Below are positions 40,624 through 51,001 of a stretch of DNA of 64,000 bases, in pieces. The notes beneath the pieces are model-generated. The model saw nothing but the letters and a program-made list of their open reading frames with translations. It was not told the origin of the DNA and searched no databases. Position numbers and translations under genes: made by a program. Positions within the stretch are counted from its first letter, which is position 1; each line of letters starts with the position of its first letter. This DNA comes from Mariprofundus sp. KV (GTDB lineage: Bacteria; Pseudomonadota; Zetaproteobacteria; Mariprofundales; Mariprofundaceae), in the NCBI RefSeq assembly GCF_013387475.1, contig NZ_VWNB01000002.1, forward strand, positions 124,001-188,000, read 5' to 3'.

Positions 40624-41097
40624 CTACACGTAGCTGATCTCCTGAACCTCATACTCGCGCTCACCACTTGGCGCCTGCACGACAATCACATCGCCCTGCT
40701 CTTTACCGATCATGGCGCGTGCAATCGGAGAGGTGATGGAAACTTTACCCGCCTCGATATTGGCCTCATCAACACCAACCACCTGATAGGTCACCTCTGT
40801 GCCCTCATCAAGATCGATCAACTCTACAGTAGCTCCGAAAACAATCTTCTCGGCTGTGATGGTGGCCGGGTCAATAACGTGGGCGCGGGCCAGCGTATCC
40901 TCAATCTGAGAGATGCGTCCCTCATTCATACCCTGCTCCTCTTTGGCAGCATGGTATTCGGCATTCTCGGAGAGATCACCGTGCGCTCGCGCCTCTTCAA
41001 TCGTTCTCACGATCCTGTGGCGATTCTCCCCCTTCAGATATGCGAGGGTTTCACGCAGTGCTTCAGCACCCTGTTTGGTCATCGGTACACGTTCCAA
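40624..41097 (-). CDS. greA: Transcription elongation factor GreA
   Basis: The 157-residue protein rescues backtracked RNA polymerase. The N-terminal coiled coil with [22 protein letters not shown] (the DLSENAEY tip, with the catalytic acidic residues) and the C-terminal FKBP-like domain ([20 protein letters not shown]) are both clear. It lies 31 bp after carB on the minus strand, a common arrangement in proteobacteria (carAB-greA). Confidence 0.97.
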   Translation of the reverse strand: MERVPMTKQGAEALRETLAYLKGENRHRIVRTIEEARAHGDLSENAEYHAAKEEQGMNEGRISQIEDTLARAHVIDPATITAEKIVFGATVELIDLDEGTEVTYQVVGVDEANIEAGKVSITSPIARAMIGKEQGDVIVVQAPSGEREYEVQEISYV

Positions 41098-41128
41098 ATA
41101 CTTCTCCTGATCCCTAACGATTTACGCC

Positions 41129-44100
41129 TTACTGACGATGATATTCCTGAATACTTTTTACTACGGTTACATCCGAGTGACCGGCAATGGCCTGGGCAGC
41201 TGCAAGGCCGCCAGCCATGGTTGTGTAGTAGGCGATGCCACGATCCAGTGTTGCCTCACGAATTGATTTGGAGTCCCTGATCGCCTGTTCACCCTCAGTG
41301 GTATTGATAATCAGATTCACCTCATCGTTAAGCAGGCGGTCAACAACATGCGGACGCACACCATCGGTCACCTTGGCAACCATCTCGGAAGCCACACCGG
41401 CAGCAGCCAGTGCCTGATGGGTACCGCTGGTAGCCAGCAGCTCAAATCCGGCACCGGTTAATACCCTGCCAATCTCAACGGCATGCGCCTTATCACACTC
41501 ACGTACCGAGATAAATGCACGTCCGGATTCAGGCAGTCGCACACCACCGCCAAGCTGTGCCTTGGAGAAGGCAGCAGTAAAGGTGGTGGCAATACCCATC
41601 ACCTCACCTGTCGACTTCATCTCTGGCGAGAGCAGCGGATCAACACCACGGAACTTCACAAACGGGAAGACCGCCTCTTTCACTGCCTTGAAATCTTTCG
41701 GCTGCGGAATCTCAGTAATACCCTGCTCATCAAGTGACTGACCGGCCATAATTCGCGCGGCAATCTTGGCCAGCGGTTTGCCGGTTGCCTTGGAGACAAA
41801 CGGAACCGTACGTGAGGCACGAGGATTAACCTCCAGCACATAGATCGTCTCGCCCTGAATGGCGAACTGGATATTGAGCAGACCCTTGACGTTGAGTGCC
41901 AGCCCCAGCGCCTCAGTCTGACGAATCACCTCACTGATAATCTCGTCAGAGATCGAGTGCGGCGGCAGGCAGCAGGCTGAATCGCCCGAGTGTACTCCGG
42001 CCTCTTCGATATGCTCCATAATGCCACCGATCACAACCCGCTTGCCATCAGCCAGCGCATCGACATCAAGCTCAATTGCCTGATTCAGGAAGCGATCGAG
42101 CAGAACCGGATGATCAGGTGATGCCTGTACAGCCTCACGCATATAACGCAGCAGACCCTTCTCATTATGTACGATCTGCATCGCGCGGCCACCAAGCACA
42201 TAGGATGGACGCACCACAACCGGATAACCGATCTCATTGGCCACAGCAACCGCCTCTTCAGTGGAGCGGGCAGTACCATTCTCTGGCTGCTTCAGCTTCA
42301 GTTCATGCAGCAACTGCTGGAAACGTTCACGATCCTCTGCCAGATCGATCATATCAGGCGAGGTGCCGATAATCGGCACACCGGCTGCCTCCAGTGATTC
42401 GGCCAGCTTCAGTGGTGTCTGACCACCGAACTGCACGATCACGCCATACGGCTTCTCCACATCAACAATAGCCATCACATCTTCATAGGTCAGCGGCTCA
42501 AAGTAAAGGCGATCAGAGGTGTCATAATCGGTCGATACGGTTTCGGGGTTACAGTTGACCATGATCGTCTCATAACCATCTTCCGAGAGTGCAAAGGCGG
42601 CATGTACGCAGCAGTAGTCAAACTCAATACCCTGACCGATACGGTTGGGGCCACCACCAAGCACCATGATCTTTCTGGCGTCGGTCGGGCGTGCTTCACA
42701 CTCATCTTCATAGGCTGAGTAGAGGTATGGCGTATGCGCTTCAAACTCTGCAGCACAGGTATCCACACGTTTAAACACCGGATTCATACCTGCTGCCTGA
42801 CGTGTTTTGCGTACAGTCAACTCATCACTGCCAAACAGCTGAGCCAGACGCATATCAGAGATACCTTCGCGTTTGGCCTGACGCCACTCATCCAGACTCA
42901 GTGAGGCCACATCGCGGCCTGCAAGGCTAATCTCAAGCTGAATCACTGCCGCAATCTCACGGATAAACCACGGATCGATATGGGTGACATCAAACACCCG
43001 CGCTTCACTCCAGCCGGCGCGCAGTGCTTCGCCGATCCACCAGAGACGCTCTGCCCTTGGTACAGCCAGTTTATCCTGCAGGAAACGATCCTCATCAACA
43101 TCATCGGGGATGGTGAAATCAAAACCACAGGAGCCGGTCTCAAGGCCACGCATCGCTTTACCAAGACTCTCAGTAAAGCTGCGACCAATGGCCATCACCT
43201 CACCCACAGACTTCATCTGTGTGGTCAGACGCGTATCGGCACCCTGAAATTTCTCAAAGGCAAAGCGAGGCAGCTTGGTGACCACATAATCGATGGTCGG
43301 TTCAAAGGCAGCCCAGGTTTCGCCGGTAATATCATTGCGGATCTCATCAAGGGTGTAACCGACAGCGAGCTTGGCTGCGATCTTGGCGATCGGGAAGCCC
43401 GTCGCTTTTGAAGCCAGCGCTGAGGAGCGCGATACACGCGGATTCATCTCGATAACAATCAGACGGCCATCTTTCGGATTGACGGCGAACTGAACATTGG
43501 AACCGCCTGTCTCCACACCGATCTCGCGCAGAATGGCGATCGAAGCGTCACGCATCTTCTGATACTCTTTATCGGTCAGTGTCTGGGCAGGTGCCACGGT
43601 AATCGAGTCACCGGTATGCACACCCATAGCATCGAAATTCTCGATTGAGCAGATAATCACGCAGTTATCAGCATGATCGCGCATCACCTCCATCTCATAC
43701 TCTTTCCAGCCGATAATCGACTCTTCAACAAGAATCTCATCGGTTGGTGAAGCATCAAGACCGGAGGCTGCAATCTGTTCCAGCTCTTCCGGGTTATAAG
43801 CGATACCACCGCCGGAACCACCGAGGGTAAAAGATGGACGGATAATGATCGGGTAACCGATCTCGGCGGCCAGAACTCGCGTCTCTTCCATCGAGTGGGC
43901 AAAACCGCCACGTGCCATCTCCAGACCGATATGGTCCATCGCATGCTTAAAGCGTTCGCGATCCTCAGCTTTATCGATCGCATCGGGCTGGGCACCGATC
44001 AGTTTCACATTGAATTTTTCAAGGATGCCGTGCTTGTTCAGCGAGAGTGCACAGTTGAGCGCCGTCTGACCGCCCATCGTGGGCAGAATTGCGTCAGGGC

Positions 44101-44344
44101 GCTCCTTCTCAATAATCTTGGCAACAACCTCCCAGGTTACCGGCTCAATATAGGTAGCGTCGGCAAACTCGGGGTCGGTCATAATCGTGGCGGGATTGGA
44201 GTTAACCAGAATAACCCGGAACCCCTCCTCTTTCAGCGCCTTACAGGCCTGAACACCTGAATAGTCGAACTCACAGGCCTGACCGATAACAATCGGACCT
44301 GCTCCCAGAATCATAATGGATTGAATATCTTTACAGCGTGGCAT
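41129..44344 (-). CDS. carB: Carbamoyl-phosphate synthase, large subunit
   Basis: Makes carbamoyl phosphate for pyrimidines and arginine, with ammonia delivered by CarA. The ~1071-residue protein has two ATP-grasp halves (first with [13 protein letters not shown]-type [13 protein letters not shown], second with [18 protein letters not shown]), an oligomerisation region, and a C-terminal allosteric MGS-like domain. ATG 44344 ([10 protein letters not shown]) is preferred over a longer form because AAGGAG is upstream. carA is not next to it; the genes upstream encode a GGDEF/EAL protein, so carA must lie outside this window. Confidence 0.97.
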   Translation of the reverse strand: MPRCKDIQSIMILGAGPIVIGQACEFDYSGVQACKALKEEGFRVILVNSNPATIMTDPEFADATYIEPVTWEVVAKIIEKERPDAILPTMGGQTALNCALSLNKHGILEKFNVKLIGAQPDAIDKAEDRERFKHAMDHIGLEMARGGFAHSMEETRVLAAEIGYPIIIRPSFTLGGSGGGIAYNPEELEQIAASGLDASPTDEILVEESIIGWKEYEMEVMRDHADNCVIICSIENFDAMGVHTGDSITVAPAQTLTDKEYQKMRDASIAILREIGVETGGSNVQFAVNPKDGRLIVIEMNPRVSRSSALASKATGFPIAKIAAKLAVGYTLDEIRNDITGETWAAFEPTIDYVVTKLPRFAFEKFQGADTRLTTQMKSVGEVMAIGRSFTESLGKAMRGLETGSCGFDFTIPDDVDEDRFLQDKLAVPRAERLWWIGEALRAGWSEARVFDVTHIDPWFIREIAAVIQLEISLAGRDVASLSLDEWRQAKREGISDMRLAQLFGSDELTVRKTRQAAGMNPVFKRVDTCAAEFEAHTPYLYSAYEDECEARPTDARKIMVLGGGPNRIGQGIEFDYCCVHAAFALSEDGYETIMVNCNPETVSTDYDTSDRLYFEPLTYEDVMAIVDVEKPYGVIVQFGGQTPLKLAESLEAAGVPIIGTSPDMIDLAEDRERFQQLLHELKLKQPENGTARSTEEAVAVANEIGYPVVVRPSYVLGGRAMQIVHNEKGLLRYMREAVQASPDHPVLLDRFLNQAIELDVDALADGKRVVIGGIMEHIEEAGVHSGDSACCLPPHSISDEIISEVIRQTEALGLALNVKGLLNIQFAIQGETIYVLEVNPRASRTVPFVSKATGKPLAKIAARIMAGQSLDEQGITEIPQPKDFKAVKEAVFPFVKFRGVDPLLSPEMKSTGEVMGIATTFTAAFSKAQLGGGVRLPESGRAFISVRECDKAHAVEIGRVLTGAGFELLATSGTHQALAAAGVASEMVAKVTDGVRPHVVDRLLNDEVNLIINTTEGEQAIRDSKSIREATLDRGIAYYTTMAGGLAAAQAIAGHSDVTVVKSIQEYHRQ

Positions 44345-44513
44345 CGGCGTGGCTTCTCCTTGATCGGAACCTTGAGTTCCAGACACAGAAAACGGGCAAG
44401 TTCATGACTCACCCGCCAATTCGCCAACCCTAGCGTGACTGGGCTATCGGGAAAAGGTGCAAGGTGAATTATTTCAGATGATTGCCCGTGGCAATGGCTC
44501 GGCTTTGCGCCTG

Positions 44514-45809
44514 CTAATCAGACACTGTTGTCTGATGCCAGCCAAGCAGCTCATCACCAGCCAGCGGCTCACAGATATAATAACCCTGTGCAATATCGCA
44601 GCCGAATTGATGCAGCAGCTCAAGTTCCTCAACCCTTTCAACGCCTTCGGCCACTACTTTCATGCCGAATTCATGGGCAAGCGCAACCACAGCCTTGACC
44701 AGCTTCTGGTTGCCAGGTTGCCCTGCCAGGCCGGTAACAAAGCTCTGATCGATCTTTAACTCACTGGCAGGCAGATCCTTCAGATAGGCCAGGGATGAAT
44801 AACCTGTGCCGAAATCATCAATCGAGATACCAAAACCTCGCTGGCGTAATCGACCCAGCGCTTTAATAGCCAGCCGGGCATGTTCCATTACAGAGCTTTC
44901 AGTCACCTCAATCACCAGTGGATAACCCTCTAGTTCATAGGCATCCACCCACCGCTCAATATCGCTGATCAGATTCGGACTCAACAGATCCCTGACCGAG
45001 ACATTCATCGAGAGCGGAAAAATATGCCCTGCCGCCTTCCACTCAGCCGCCTGAGCCAGGCTCTTCTCCAACATCCAGCGGGTAAGATCACGGATCAAGC
45101 CGGTCGCTTCAGCAACAGGGATAAAGCGGCCTGGCGAGATATGCATCTCTTGCCAGCGTGAGAGCACCTCCAGCCCCACCAGTTTACCACTCTCAATATT
45201 TACCTGCGGCTGATAATTGAGATTCAATGTTCCCTTTCGAATAGCCCGGCGCAGTTCACCGAAAAGTTTCAGATTCTCACCTGCCTGCCTGGCCATGCTG
45301 CCCTGAAAGATAAAGGTGGTCTCTTTTCTCTTTTTTGCCTCATTGGCGGCCACCATCGCGCCCCGCATCAGATCACTGGCAGATGCACAGTGCATAGGAA
45401 AGATCGATATGCCCATATTCAGCCCCAGAAACAGCGACTCACCGCCAATATCAAACGGCTCTTCAAACCACCTGCTGAGCTTGTGGCAGACGTTGAGCAC
45501 ACCCTCATGCTCCGCCTCGGGAAGCAGCAGTGCAAACTCGTCACCCGTCAGGCGTGCAGGGGTATCCACCTTACGCACCACCGATTTTAAGCGCTCGGCA
45601 AACTGCACCAGCAGGGCATCACCCACGGCAAAACCGAGCGCCGAATTAATTTCAGAGAATGGAAACGGATCGATATGGATCAGAGCAAGGGAGGTGGTAT
45701 GGCGCTTTGCCAGATCGATTTCATGCGCGATGCGCTCTTCCAGAAGCGTGCGGTTAGCCAGCCCCGTCAGGCGATCATAAAGAGCCACTGTATTATCGCT
45801 ATCGGTCAT
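44514..45809 (-). CDS. GGDEF/EAL cyclic di-GMP protein
   Basis: A 431-residue protein with a GGDEF domain (~10-165) and an EAL domain (~180-425), no membrane segment and no sensory domain. The GGDEF motif is degenerate (LTGDEFALL, first Gly replaced), so cyclase activity is doubtful. The EAL part is well preserved: GLEVLSRW, NVSVRDL, EVTESS, DDFGTGYSS, KIDQSFV, VAEGVE, QGYY. It is therefore most likely a phosphodiesterase. ATG 45809 has AGGGGAG upstream. Confidence 0.92.
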   Translation of the reverse strand: MTDSDNTVALYDRLTGLANRTLLEERIAHEIDLAKRHTTSLALIHIDPFPFSEINSALGFAVGDALLVQFAERLKSVVRKVDTPARLTGDEFALLLPEAEHEGVLNVCHKLSRWFEEPFDIGGESLFLGLNMGISIFPMHCASASDLMRGAMVAANEAKKRKETTFIFQGSMARQAGENLKLFGELRRAIRKGTLNLNYQPQVNIESGKLVGLEVLSRWQEMHISPGRFIPVAEATGLIRDLTRWMLEKSLAQAAEWKAAGHIFPLSMNVSVRDLLSPNLISDIERWVDAYELEGYPLVIEVTESSVMEHARLAIKALGRLRQRGFGISIDDFGTGYSSLAYLKDLPASELKIDQSFVTGLAGQPGNQKLVKAVVALAHEFGMKVVAEGVERVEELELLHQFGCDIAQGYYICEPLAGDELLGWHQTTVSD

Positions 45810-45849
45810 ATCACTCCCCTGGAGCAAGTTCTCTGCCTAAATTACTCTA

Positions 45850-46458
45850 TCATGAAACCCTATGCCAGCCCGATGCTTCAGCGCGCACAAGATCAGCTGC
45901 AAGATCAACATCAAAACTGACATCTAACAGCCTTATTGAACAGTGCAATGCTTCAGCCTTCTGCAGCGATTGAGCCAGCACCTGCGCTGTTGACCACGAT
46001 ATCTCATCAAACAGTGGATAGGCAGCATTTATCGCCAGAAGGTCATATCCGCCATCTTCAACAGGGCCAATCACCACATCGTGATCAAGTACTGCTCTGG
46101 CAGCTTCAAGCAGTCGCTGCTCACTCATGTGTGGTGAGTCCGTCCCCAACAGCATCACACTGCCAGCGCCATCGTCAAAGAGACGATTCACCTGCCGCTG
46201 CATACGATCTCCGAGACTTCCCTCTCCCTGAGCAATTACAGGCAATGCGAATGGAGTGAAAAACGGGTGCTTCGGGTCATCTGCTGCGATCACGACAGAT
46301 GCAAACAACCGCTTTGCCCGCTTAATCACCGTTGTTGCCATAGCCGCATGCAATGCTGCAGCCCGGTCGGCAGAGAATTCAGGCATCAGCCGAGTCTTAA
46401 CCCGCCCCACCACAGGTGCCTTACACATAATGATAACTGTCATGTTTGAAATTTTCAT
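45850..46458 (-). CDS. TIGR04282-type arsenosugar biosynthesis glycosyltransferase
   Basis: The 202-residue protein belongs to the DUF2064/TIGR04282 nucleotidyltransferase-like family: MCKAPVVGRVKTRLMP, then VMLLGTDSPHMSEQRLLEAARAVLDHDVVIGPVEDGGYDLLAI. It overlaps the TIGR04283-type gene by one base. In the described cases the two occur together near arsenosugar biosynthesis genes, but no arsM or arsS is visible here, so the arsenic link is uncertain. Confidence 0.8.
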   Translation of the reverse strand: MKISNMTVIIMCKAPVVGRVKTRLMPEFSADRAAALHAAMATTVIKRAKRLFASVVIAADDPKHPFFTPFALPVIAQGEGSLGDRMQRQVNRLFDDGAGSVMLLGTDSPHMSEQRLLEAARAVLDHDVVIGPVEDGGYDLLAINAAYPLFDEISWSTAQVLAQSLQKAEALHCSIRLLDVSFDVDLAADLVRAEASGWHRVS

Positions 46459-47147
46459 CAGCGTGCCTGCCTGTAGATCAGCGCAAGCTGATCAGCTGGC
46501 CAACCCAGCCAGAAGAGCAGCCGGAGTTTCCACATCAGCAGAACAGTCCTGAGAATGCCTGAGCGCTCCCAGCGCCGGGAGCTGGTGATCACCTTCTGCC
46601 TCAGACAGGCGATCTTCCCTTCTCGTTTAAGTACCCTGGAGAGCGCGACATCCTCCATCAACGGCAGATCAGCAAAACCGCCGATCTTCTCAAACGACTT
46701 GCGGCGTACAAACTGACACTGATCACCTGTACTGATGCGACTCAAACGGGAGCGCAGATTGATCATCCAGCCGATCAGGGCAAAGGCGGGATGCGTGCCA
46801 GAGAGCCTGACATCAAAACGTCCTCCTACATATTCTGGAGAAACCATAACCTCTTTTACGGCTAACACATGAGTTGAAGAGATAATCGTATCTGCGTGCA
46901 TAAAAAAGAGAATATCACTTTCACACTGTTCGGCACCGGCATTCATCTGCCGGGCCCGCCCAGCCTCTGAAGAGATCCAGCGCAACCCTGATTGCTGCAG
47001 CAACTCAAGCGTACCATCGTCTGAACCTCCATCGACAACAATCAACTCATCGGCGCCAAGCTGCTGCAACTGTTTGATCATCTGCGGCAGAATCCGATAT
47101 TCATTGAAGAGCGGAACAATGACCGCGACAGTGAGATCAACCTTCAA
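46458..47147 (-). CDS. TIGR04283-type arsenosugar biosynthesis glycosyltransferase
   Basis: GT2-type glycosyltransferase of 229 residues: VAVIVPLFNEYRILPQMI, LIVVDGGSDDGTLELL, SSEAGRARQMNAGAEQ and ILFFMHADT match the TIGR04283 family, with the C-terminal ITSSRRWERSGILRTVLLMW. It overlaps the downstream TIGR04282-type gene by one base and the upstream ATP-grasp-like gene by 11 bp, so the three form an operon. Confidence 0.85.
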   Translation of the reverse strand: MKVDLTVAVIVPLFNEYRILPQMIKQLQQLGADELIVVDGGSDDGTLELLQQSGLRWISSEAGRARQMNAGAEQCESDILFFMHADTIISSTHVLAVKEVMVSPEYVGGRFDVRLSGTHPAFALIGWMINLRSRLSRISTGDQCQFVRRKSFEKIGGFADLPLMEDVALSRVLKREGKIACLRQKVITSSRRWERSGILRTVLLMWKLRLLFWLGWPADQLALIYRQAR

Positions 47148-48204
47148 TATTCAGTGCTACCCAGCCACTTCCCGGCTCACGAAAATTGGTCACCTGGCCG
47201 TTCCAGACACGCCCGGCCAGGGCAATCAGCTTCTCACCGTGCATATAGAGGCGGATATCAAGCTTCATCTGCTTCCCCTCCACCTCGACCATGGATGCAG
47301 GAACCAGCTGTTGTACGATTGTCTCTTCACGATCCAGCGCTTCAAATCGAACACGACTTATACCCTTACCGAGCACCACACCCTTACCACCATGGCGTGC
47401 TGAAGGCTTAAACACCCAATGTTTGCGATCACGCCAAACCTGCTCCGGATCGATCTCGGCCAGCTGCACGGTTTGCGGGGTTACCGCACGAATCCTCTCA
47501 ACAGTATCCGCAGCAGTACACTGCTCCAGCAATCCTTCGCGCCACCAGTCCACCATACGCGATTTATCACCGATCAGTGCATAACTGCGCGGATGTGGAT
47601 TCAGCACCACCTGCCCTCTCTCATAAGCCGTGCGCACATGTGCGACATCCGCCGTTTCAAGGTAGAAATCGGTATGGCGATTGTAGATCGCATCAATCTT
47701 CACATCTTTAACATAGAGCCCGTCACTGTGCAGCTGAATATCTTCAGGGCTTACCACCACCACATGTCGACCATCCTGCTCAAAAAGTCCGGCGTAGGCC
47801 TGCATCTCCGGATACATAAACTGATTCGTTACATCCTCATCCATAATGGCGATGGTCGCCCAGTCGCCATGAAACATTTTAGTCAATCGCATTTCCAGTG
47901 ATCCGGACAGCTCAGTCATAGCGGGCTGCGGCAGCCAGCGCTCATCACCAATATAGAGGCCACCGGCATTGTTATTAATCTCTATCAGCTTCGGGCCATC
48001 CGCGGTAAGATGGAAATCAAAACCCATCAACACACTTGGCCACTGCGTCTTTATCTTTGCCGTCTCAGGCAGACAGGCCTCCAGCAACCTGAGATAAGCC
48101 GGATTATCCTTCAATGCAAAGACACTACGTGAAAAGTCGAGCATGGTTCTGAAATCATGCCGTGGAATAGATACAGGGGTTTCGCTTGCCAGTGAGGTTG
48201 TCAT
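47137..48204 (-). CDS. ATP-grasp-like ligase of unknown substrate
   Basis: The 355-residue protein shows an ATP-grasp-like pattern: KHWVFKPSARHGGKGVV (glycine-rich nucleotide loop), EETIVQQLVPASMVEVEG, KLDIRLYMHGEKLIALAGRV, and earlier KLIEINNNAGGLYIGDE. Such proteins form amide or thioester bonds using ATP. I do not recognise the exact family. It is the first gene of the operon with the two glycosyltransferases. Its ATG lies 37 bp from the proposed divergent rlmN start. Confidence 0.65.
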   Translation of the reverse strand: MTTSLASETPVSIPRHDFRTMLDFSRSVFALKDNPAYLRLLEACLPETAKIKTQWPSVLMGFDFHLTADGPKLIEINNNAGGLYIGDERWLPQPAMTELSGSLEMRLTKMFHGDWATIAIMDEDVTNQFMYPEMQAYAGLFEQDGRHVVVVSPEDIQLHSDGLYVKDVKIDAIYNRHTDFYLETADVAHVRTAYERGQVVLNPHPRSYALIGDKSRMVDWWREGLLEQCTAADTVERIRAVTPQTVQLAEIDPEQVWRDRKHWVFKPSARHGGKGVVLGKGISRVRFEALDREETIVQQLVPASMVEVEGKQMKLDIRLYMHGEKLIALAGRVWNGQVTNFREPGSGWVALNIEG

Positions 48205-48241
48205 GGCGCAAGACTATCTCAGAAACACGCACTCTGTCACA

Positions 48242-49345
48242 ATGCGGCGCATGCCAAACTCATCATCGACACCCAACAACAACGACAAACCACAACTGCC
48301 TGTCATCTCCCAGAGTGAACTGCAGGATCTGATGAAGAAACACGGACAACCCGCCTTTCGTGCCAAACAGGTGATCGATTGGCGCAATAAGGGGGTACTC
48401 AACCCTGATGCGATGAAAAATATTCCGGGCGAACTGCGCCATATTCTCAATGCAGAGCTGATCTGTGAACCGTTGCGTCTTGTGCGCCGCGAATGCTCTG
48501 TTGACGGAACACGCAAGTATGTTTTTGCGCTGAATCGGCCACGTTTCTCCGGCAAGATGGTTGAGAGCGTACTGATCCCTGAACAGAGCCGAGGCACCGT
48601 ATGCATCTCATCACAGGTGGGCTGCGTACTCGACTGCCCCTTCTGTCATACCGGCACACAGGGCTTTGAAGCCAACCTGACCGCTGGTGAAATCGTTGCC
48701 CAGGTGCTGATGATCAAGGCAGACCTGCACAATGAACCACTGGCCGGGGACCTGCACAATGAGGTCACGCATATTGTTTACATGGGCATGGGAGAACCGC
48801 TGGCCAATGAGACAGGGCTTCACGACAGCCTGATAGCGCTACTCTCGGATGACGGATTGAAACTCTCGCGCCGCAGGATCACAGTATCAACCTCAGGCCT
48901 TGTTCCCCAGATCAACCGTCTTGGCGAAGCCTTCAATGTTAACCTGGCCATCTCGCTGCACTCGGCCATCGACTCACTTCGCGACACCCTCGTGCCGATC
49001 AATAAAAAGCACCCGCTCAAACAACTGCGCGACTGCCTGAACCGGTACTCTCTGGGCAAACAGCGCCATATCACACTGGAGTATGTGCTACTCAAAGAGA
49101 CCAACGACAGAGAAGAGGATATCCGGGCACTGATCGATTTTGTTAACCCTGAGCGTGAGCGGGTCAATCTCATCCAGTTCAACCCCTATCCCGGCAGCCC
49201 CTACGATGGAAGTTCGAAGGAACACATGAGCAAATTTGCGCAACAGTTGATTTCAAAAGGAATTCGTGCCACTGTAAGGCGATCGCGAGGACAGGATATC
49301 ATGGCTGCCTGCGGACAGCTGAAAGCGGAGACCTCGAAAGAGTGA
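48242..49345 (+). CDS. rlmN: Dual-specificity RNA methyltransferase RlmN
   Basis: Radical-SAM enzyme that methylates A2503 of 23S rRNA and A37 of some tRNAs. The CxxxCxxC cluster motif is VGCVLDCPFCHTG (~Cys 128, 132, 135), followed by GEIVAQVLMI and YMGMGEPLAN. The C-terminal Cys in RGQDIMAACGQL is the catalytic one. The start is uncertain: ATG 48242, 48251 and 48203 are in frame with no clear ribosome site. It begins the rlmN-mtnP-pilW-rodZ series. Confidence 0.95.
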   Translation: MRRMPNSSSTPNNNDKPQLPVISQSELQDLMKKHGQPAFRAKQVIDWRNKGVLNPDAMKNIPGELRHILNAELICEPLRLVRRECSVDGTRKYVFALNRPRFSGKMVESVLIPEQSRGTVCISSQVGCVLDCPFCHTGTQGFEANLTAGEIVAQVLMIKADLHNEPLAGDLHNEVTHIVYMGMGEPLANETGLHDSLIALLSDDGLKLSRRRITVSTSGLVPQINRLGEAFNVNLAISLHSAIDSLRDTLVPINKKHPLKQLRDCLNRYSLGKQRHITLEYVLLKETNDREEDIRALIDFVNPERERVNLIQFNPYPGSPYDGSSKEHMSKFAQQLISKGIRATVRRSRGQDIMAACGQLKAETSKE

Positions 49346-49356
49346 TGGGAGAACAG

Positions 49357-50220
49357 ATGCAAGCGCGCACGGGCATTATTGGCGGCAGCGGATTATATGA
49401 CATTCAGGGCATCGAGGTGATCGACTCACTTGATATCGATACGCCCTACGGAAAACCTTCAGATGAACTGCTACTGGCCAGAATAGATGGCCATGAAGTG
49501 GTGTTCCTGCCCCGCCATGGCCGCAATCACGCCACTCCACCCCATAAGATCAACTACCGCGCCAACATCTATGCCATGAAACTGGCAGGTGTGAAACGCA
49601 TTATCTCCATCTCTGCAGTCGGCTCATTGAGAGAGGAGATTGTACCCGGCCATTTTGTGCTTGTTGATCAATTTGTCGATCGCACCCACAGCAGAGAGGG
49701 GACCTTTTTTGATGGTCCGGTTGTTGCCCATGTCTCCATGGCTGATCCGGTATGCAACTGCCTGAAATCATCGCTGCTGAAAGCCTGCACCAGCGCCGGG
49801 ATCACCACGCATGAAAACGGCAGCTACCTGGTGATGCAGGGACCTCAATTCTCCACACGTGCTGAATCAGAACTCTATCGCAGCTGGGGCATGGATGTGA
49901 TCGGCATGACCAACATGCCGGAGGCCAAGCTCGCCCGTGAAGCTGAGATCTGTTACGCCACAGTGGCCATGAGTACCGATTACGACTGCTGGCATGAAGA
50001 GGAGGAGGATGTCTCGGTACAGTCGATCCTTGATATCATGCGTGGTAACGGCATGAAAGCACAGGCGATGCTGCAAAGCTATTTCAGCAACCTGTCGAAA
50101 GATGAGAGATGCAGCTGCGGCTGCCCCACTGCTCTGGAGCACGGTATTTTTGCTGACCTGAAAGCCCAGAGTGATTCGGCGATAAGGCCTGTCCATGCAC
50201 TGGTGGAGAGATTCTTATGA
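49357..50220 (+). CDS. mtnP: S-methyl-5'-thioadenosine phosphorylase
   Basis: Cleaves methylthioadenosine to adenine and methylthioribose-1-phosphate, the entry of the methionine salvage route. The 287-residue protein has IIGGSGLYDI, FLPRHGRNHATPPHKINYRANIYA, VMQGPQFSTRAES and the substrate-loop MGMTNMPEA-type VIGMTNMPEAKLA. ATG 49357 has GGGAG just upstream; GTG 49342 is less likely. Its stop overlaps the pilW start (ATGA). Its presence inside the rlmN-pilW block is unusual. Confidence 0.95.
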   Translation: MQARTGIIGGSGLYDIQGIEVIDSLDIDTPYGKPSDELLLARIDGHEVVFLPRHGRNHATPPHKINYRANIYAMKLAGVKRIISISAVGSLREEIVPGHFVLVDQFVDRTHSREGTFFDGPVVAHVSMADPVCNCLKSSLLKACTSAGITTHENGSYLVMQGPQFSTRAESELYRSWGMDVIGMTNMPEAKLAREAEICYATVAMSTDYDCWHEEEEDVSVQSILDIMRGNGMKAQAMLQSYFSNLSKDERCSCGCPTALEHGIFADLKAQSDSAIRPVHALVERFL

Positions 50221-50999
50221 TCAGACCACAGATGATGACCGGCAGGCAACTTACGACAGCCCTGCTGATGCTCATTGCCATTGCAGTAACTGGCTGCGCA
50301 GGTAATCCCAAGCAGAGTGAGCAGAACCAGAAGCTGGCTGAAACCCATTACAAACTGGGACTGGATGCACTCAGTAAAGAGGGCATGCTGCCCAAAGCCT
50401 TTGAAGAGCTGATGAAGTCTGATGCCCTGCGCCCGAATCAACCCGAGGTCCTCGATGCACTGGCCTATGCCTGGCTGCTGCGTGGAAACTTCGCTAATGC
50501 GGAAGCCTACTATAAGCGCGCCATGCGCCATGACGCTGGCTCAGCGACAAAGAACAACTATGCCAACCTGCTCAATCGAAGCGGTCGCTTTAAGGAGGCT
50601 GAGGTGATGGCGCGCGCTGCGCTGGATGATCCGCGCTACCCTAATCAGGATTTTGCCTTTATTAATCTTGGTGATGCCCTGCTCGGCCAGAAGCGGATCG
50701 CTGAAGCCGTCAAAGCTTACAATCAGGCTCAGACATTCAGTCCTGAGAGCCTGCTCCCTAAGATCAAGACAGCCAATGCCTATGCTGAGGATAACCGGCT
50801 GAATGAGGCACGCCTGCTCTATCAGGCCCTATATAATAATAACAAAAGCAATCGCAGCATTGTCGAAGGTCTTCTTACCATCCTGAAAAAACAGGGATCC
50901 AAATCTCAGGCACGACAGATACTCGAGGATTTCAACCAGAATGCTGCCTCCGTGATGGATCAGGCTTGGGCACTGGATGAGATGGAACGGCTGTATTAA
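50217..50999 (+). CDS. pilW: Type IV pilus biogenesis lipoprotein PilW/PilF
   Basis: The 260-residue lipoprotein (lipobox VTGC) consists of TPR repeats: AETHYKLGLDALSKEGMLPKAFEELMKSDALRPNQPEVLDALAYAWLL. It acts in outer-membrane assembly of the PilQ secretin. It follows mtnP (4-base overlap) and precedes rodZ; the rlmN-pilW-rodZ order is a classical proteobacterial arrangement, which supports the assignment. Confidence 0.88.
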   Translation: MIRPQMMTGRQLTTALLMLIAIAVTGCAGNPKQSEQNQKLAETHYKLGLDALSKEGMLPKAFEELMKSDALRPNQPEVLDALAYAWLLRGNFANAEAYYKRAMRHDAGSATKNNYANLLNRSGRFKEAEVMARAALDDPRYPNQDFAFINLGDALLGQKRIAEAVKAYNQAQTFSPESLLPKIKTANAYAEDNRLNEARLLYQALYNNNKSNRSIVEGLLTILKKQGSKSQARQILEDFNQNAASVMDQAWALDEMERLY

Positions 51000-51001
51000 C
51001 C

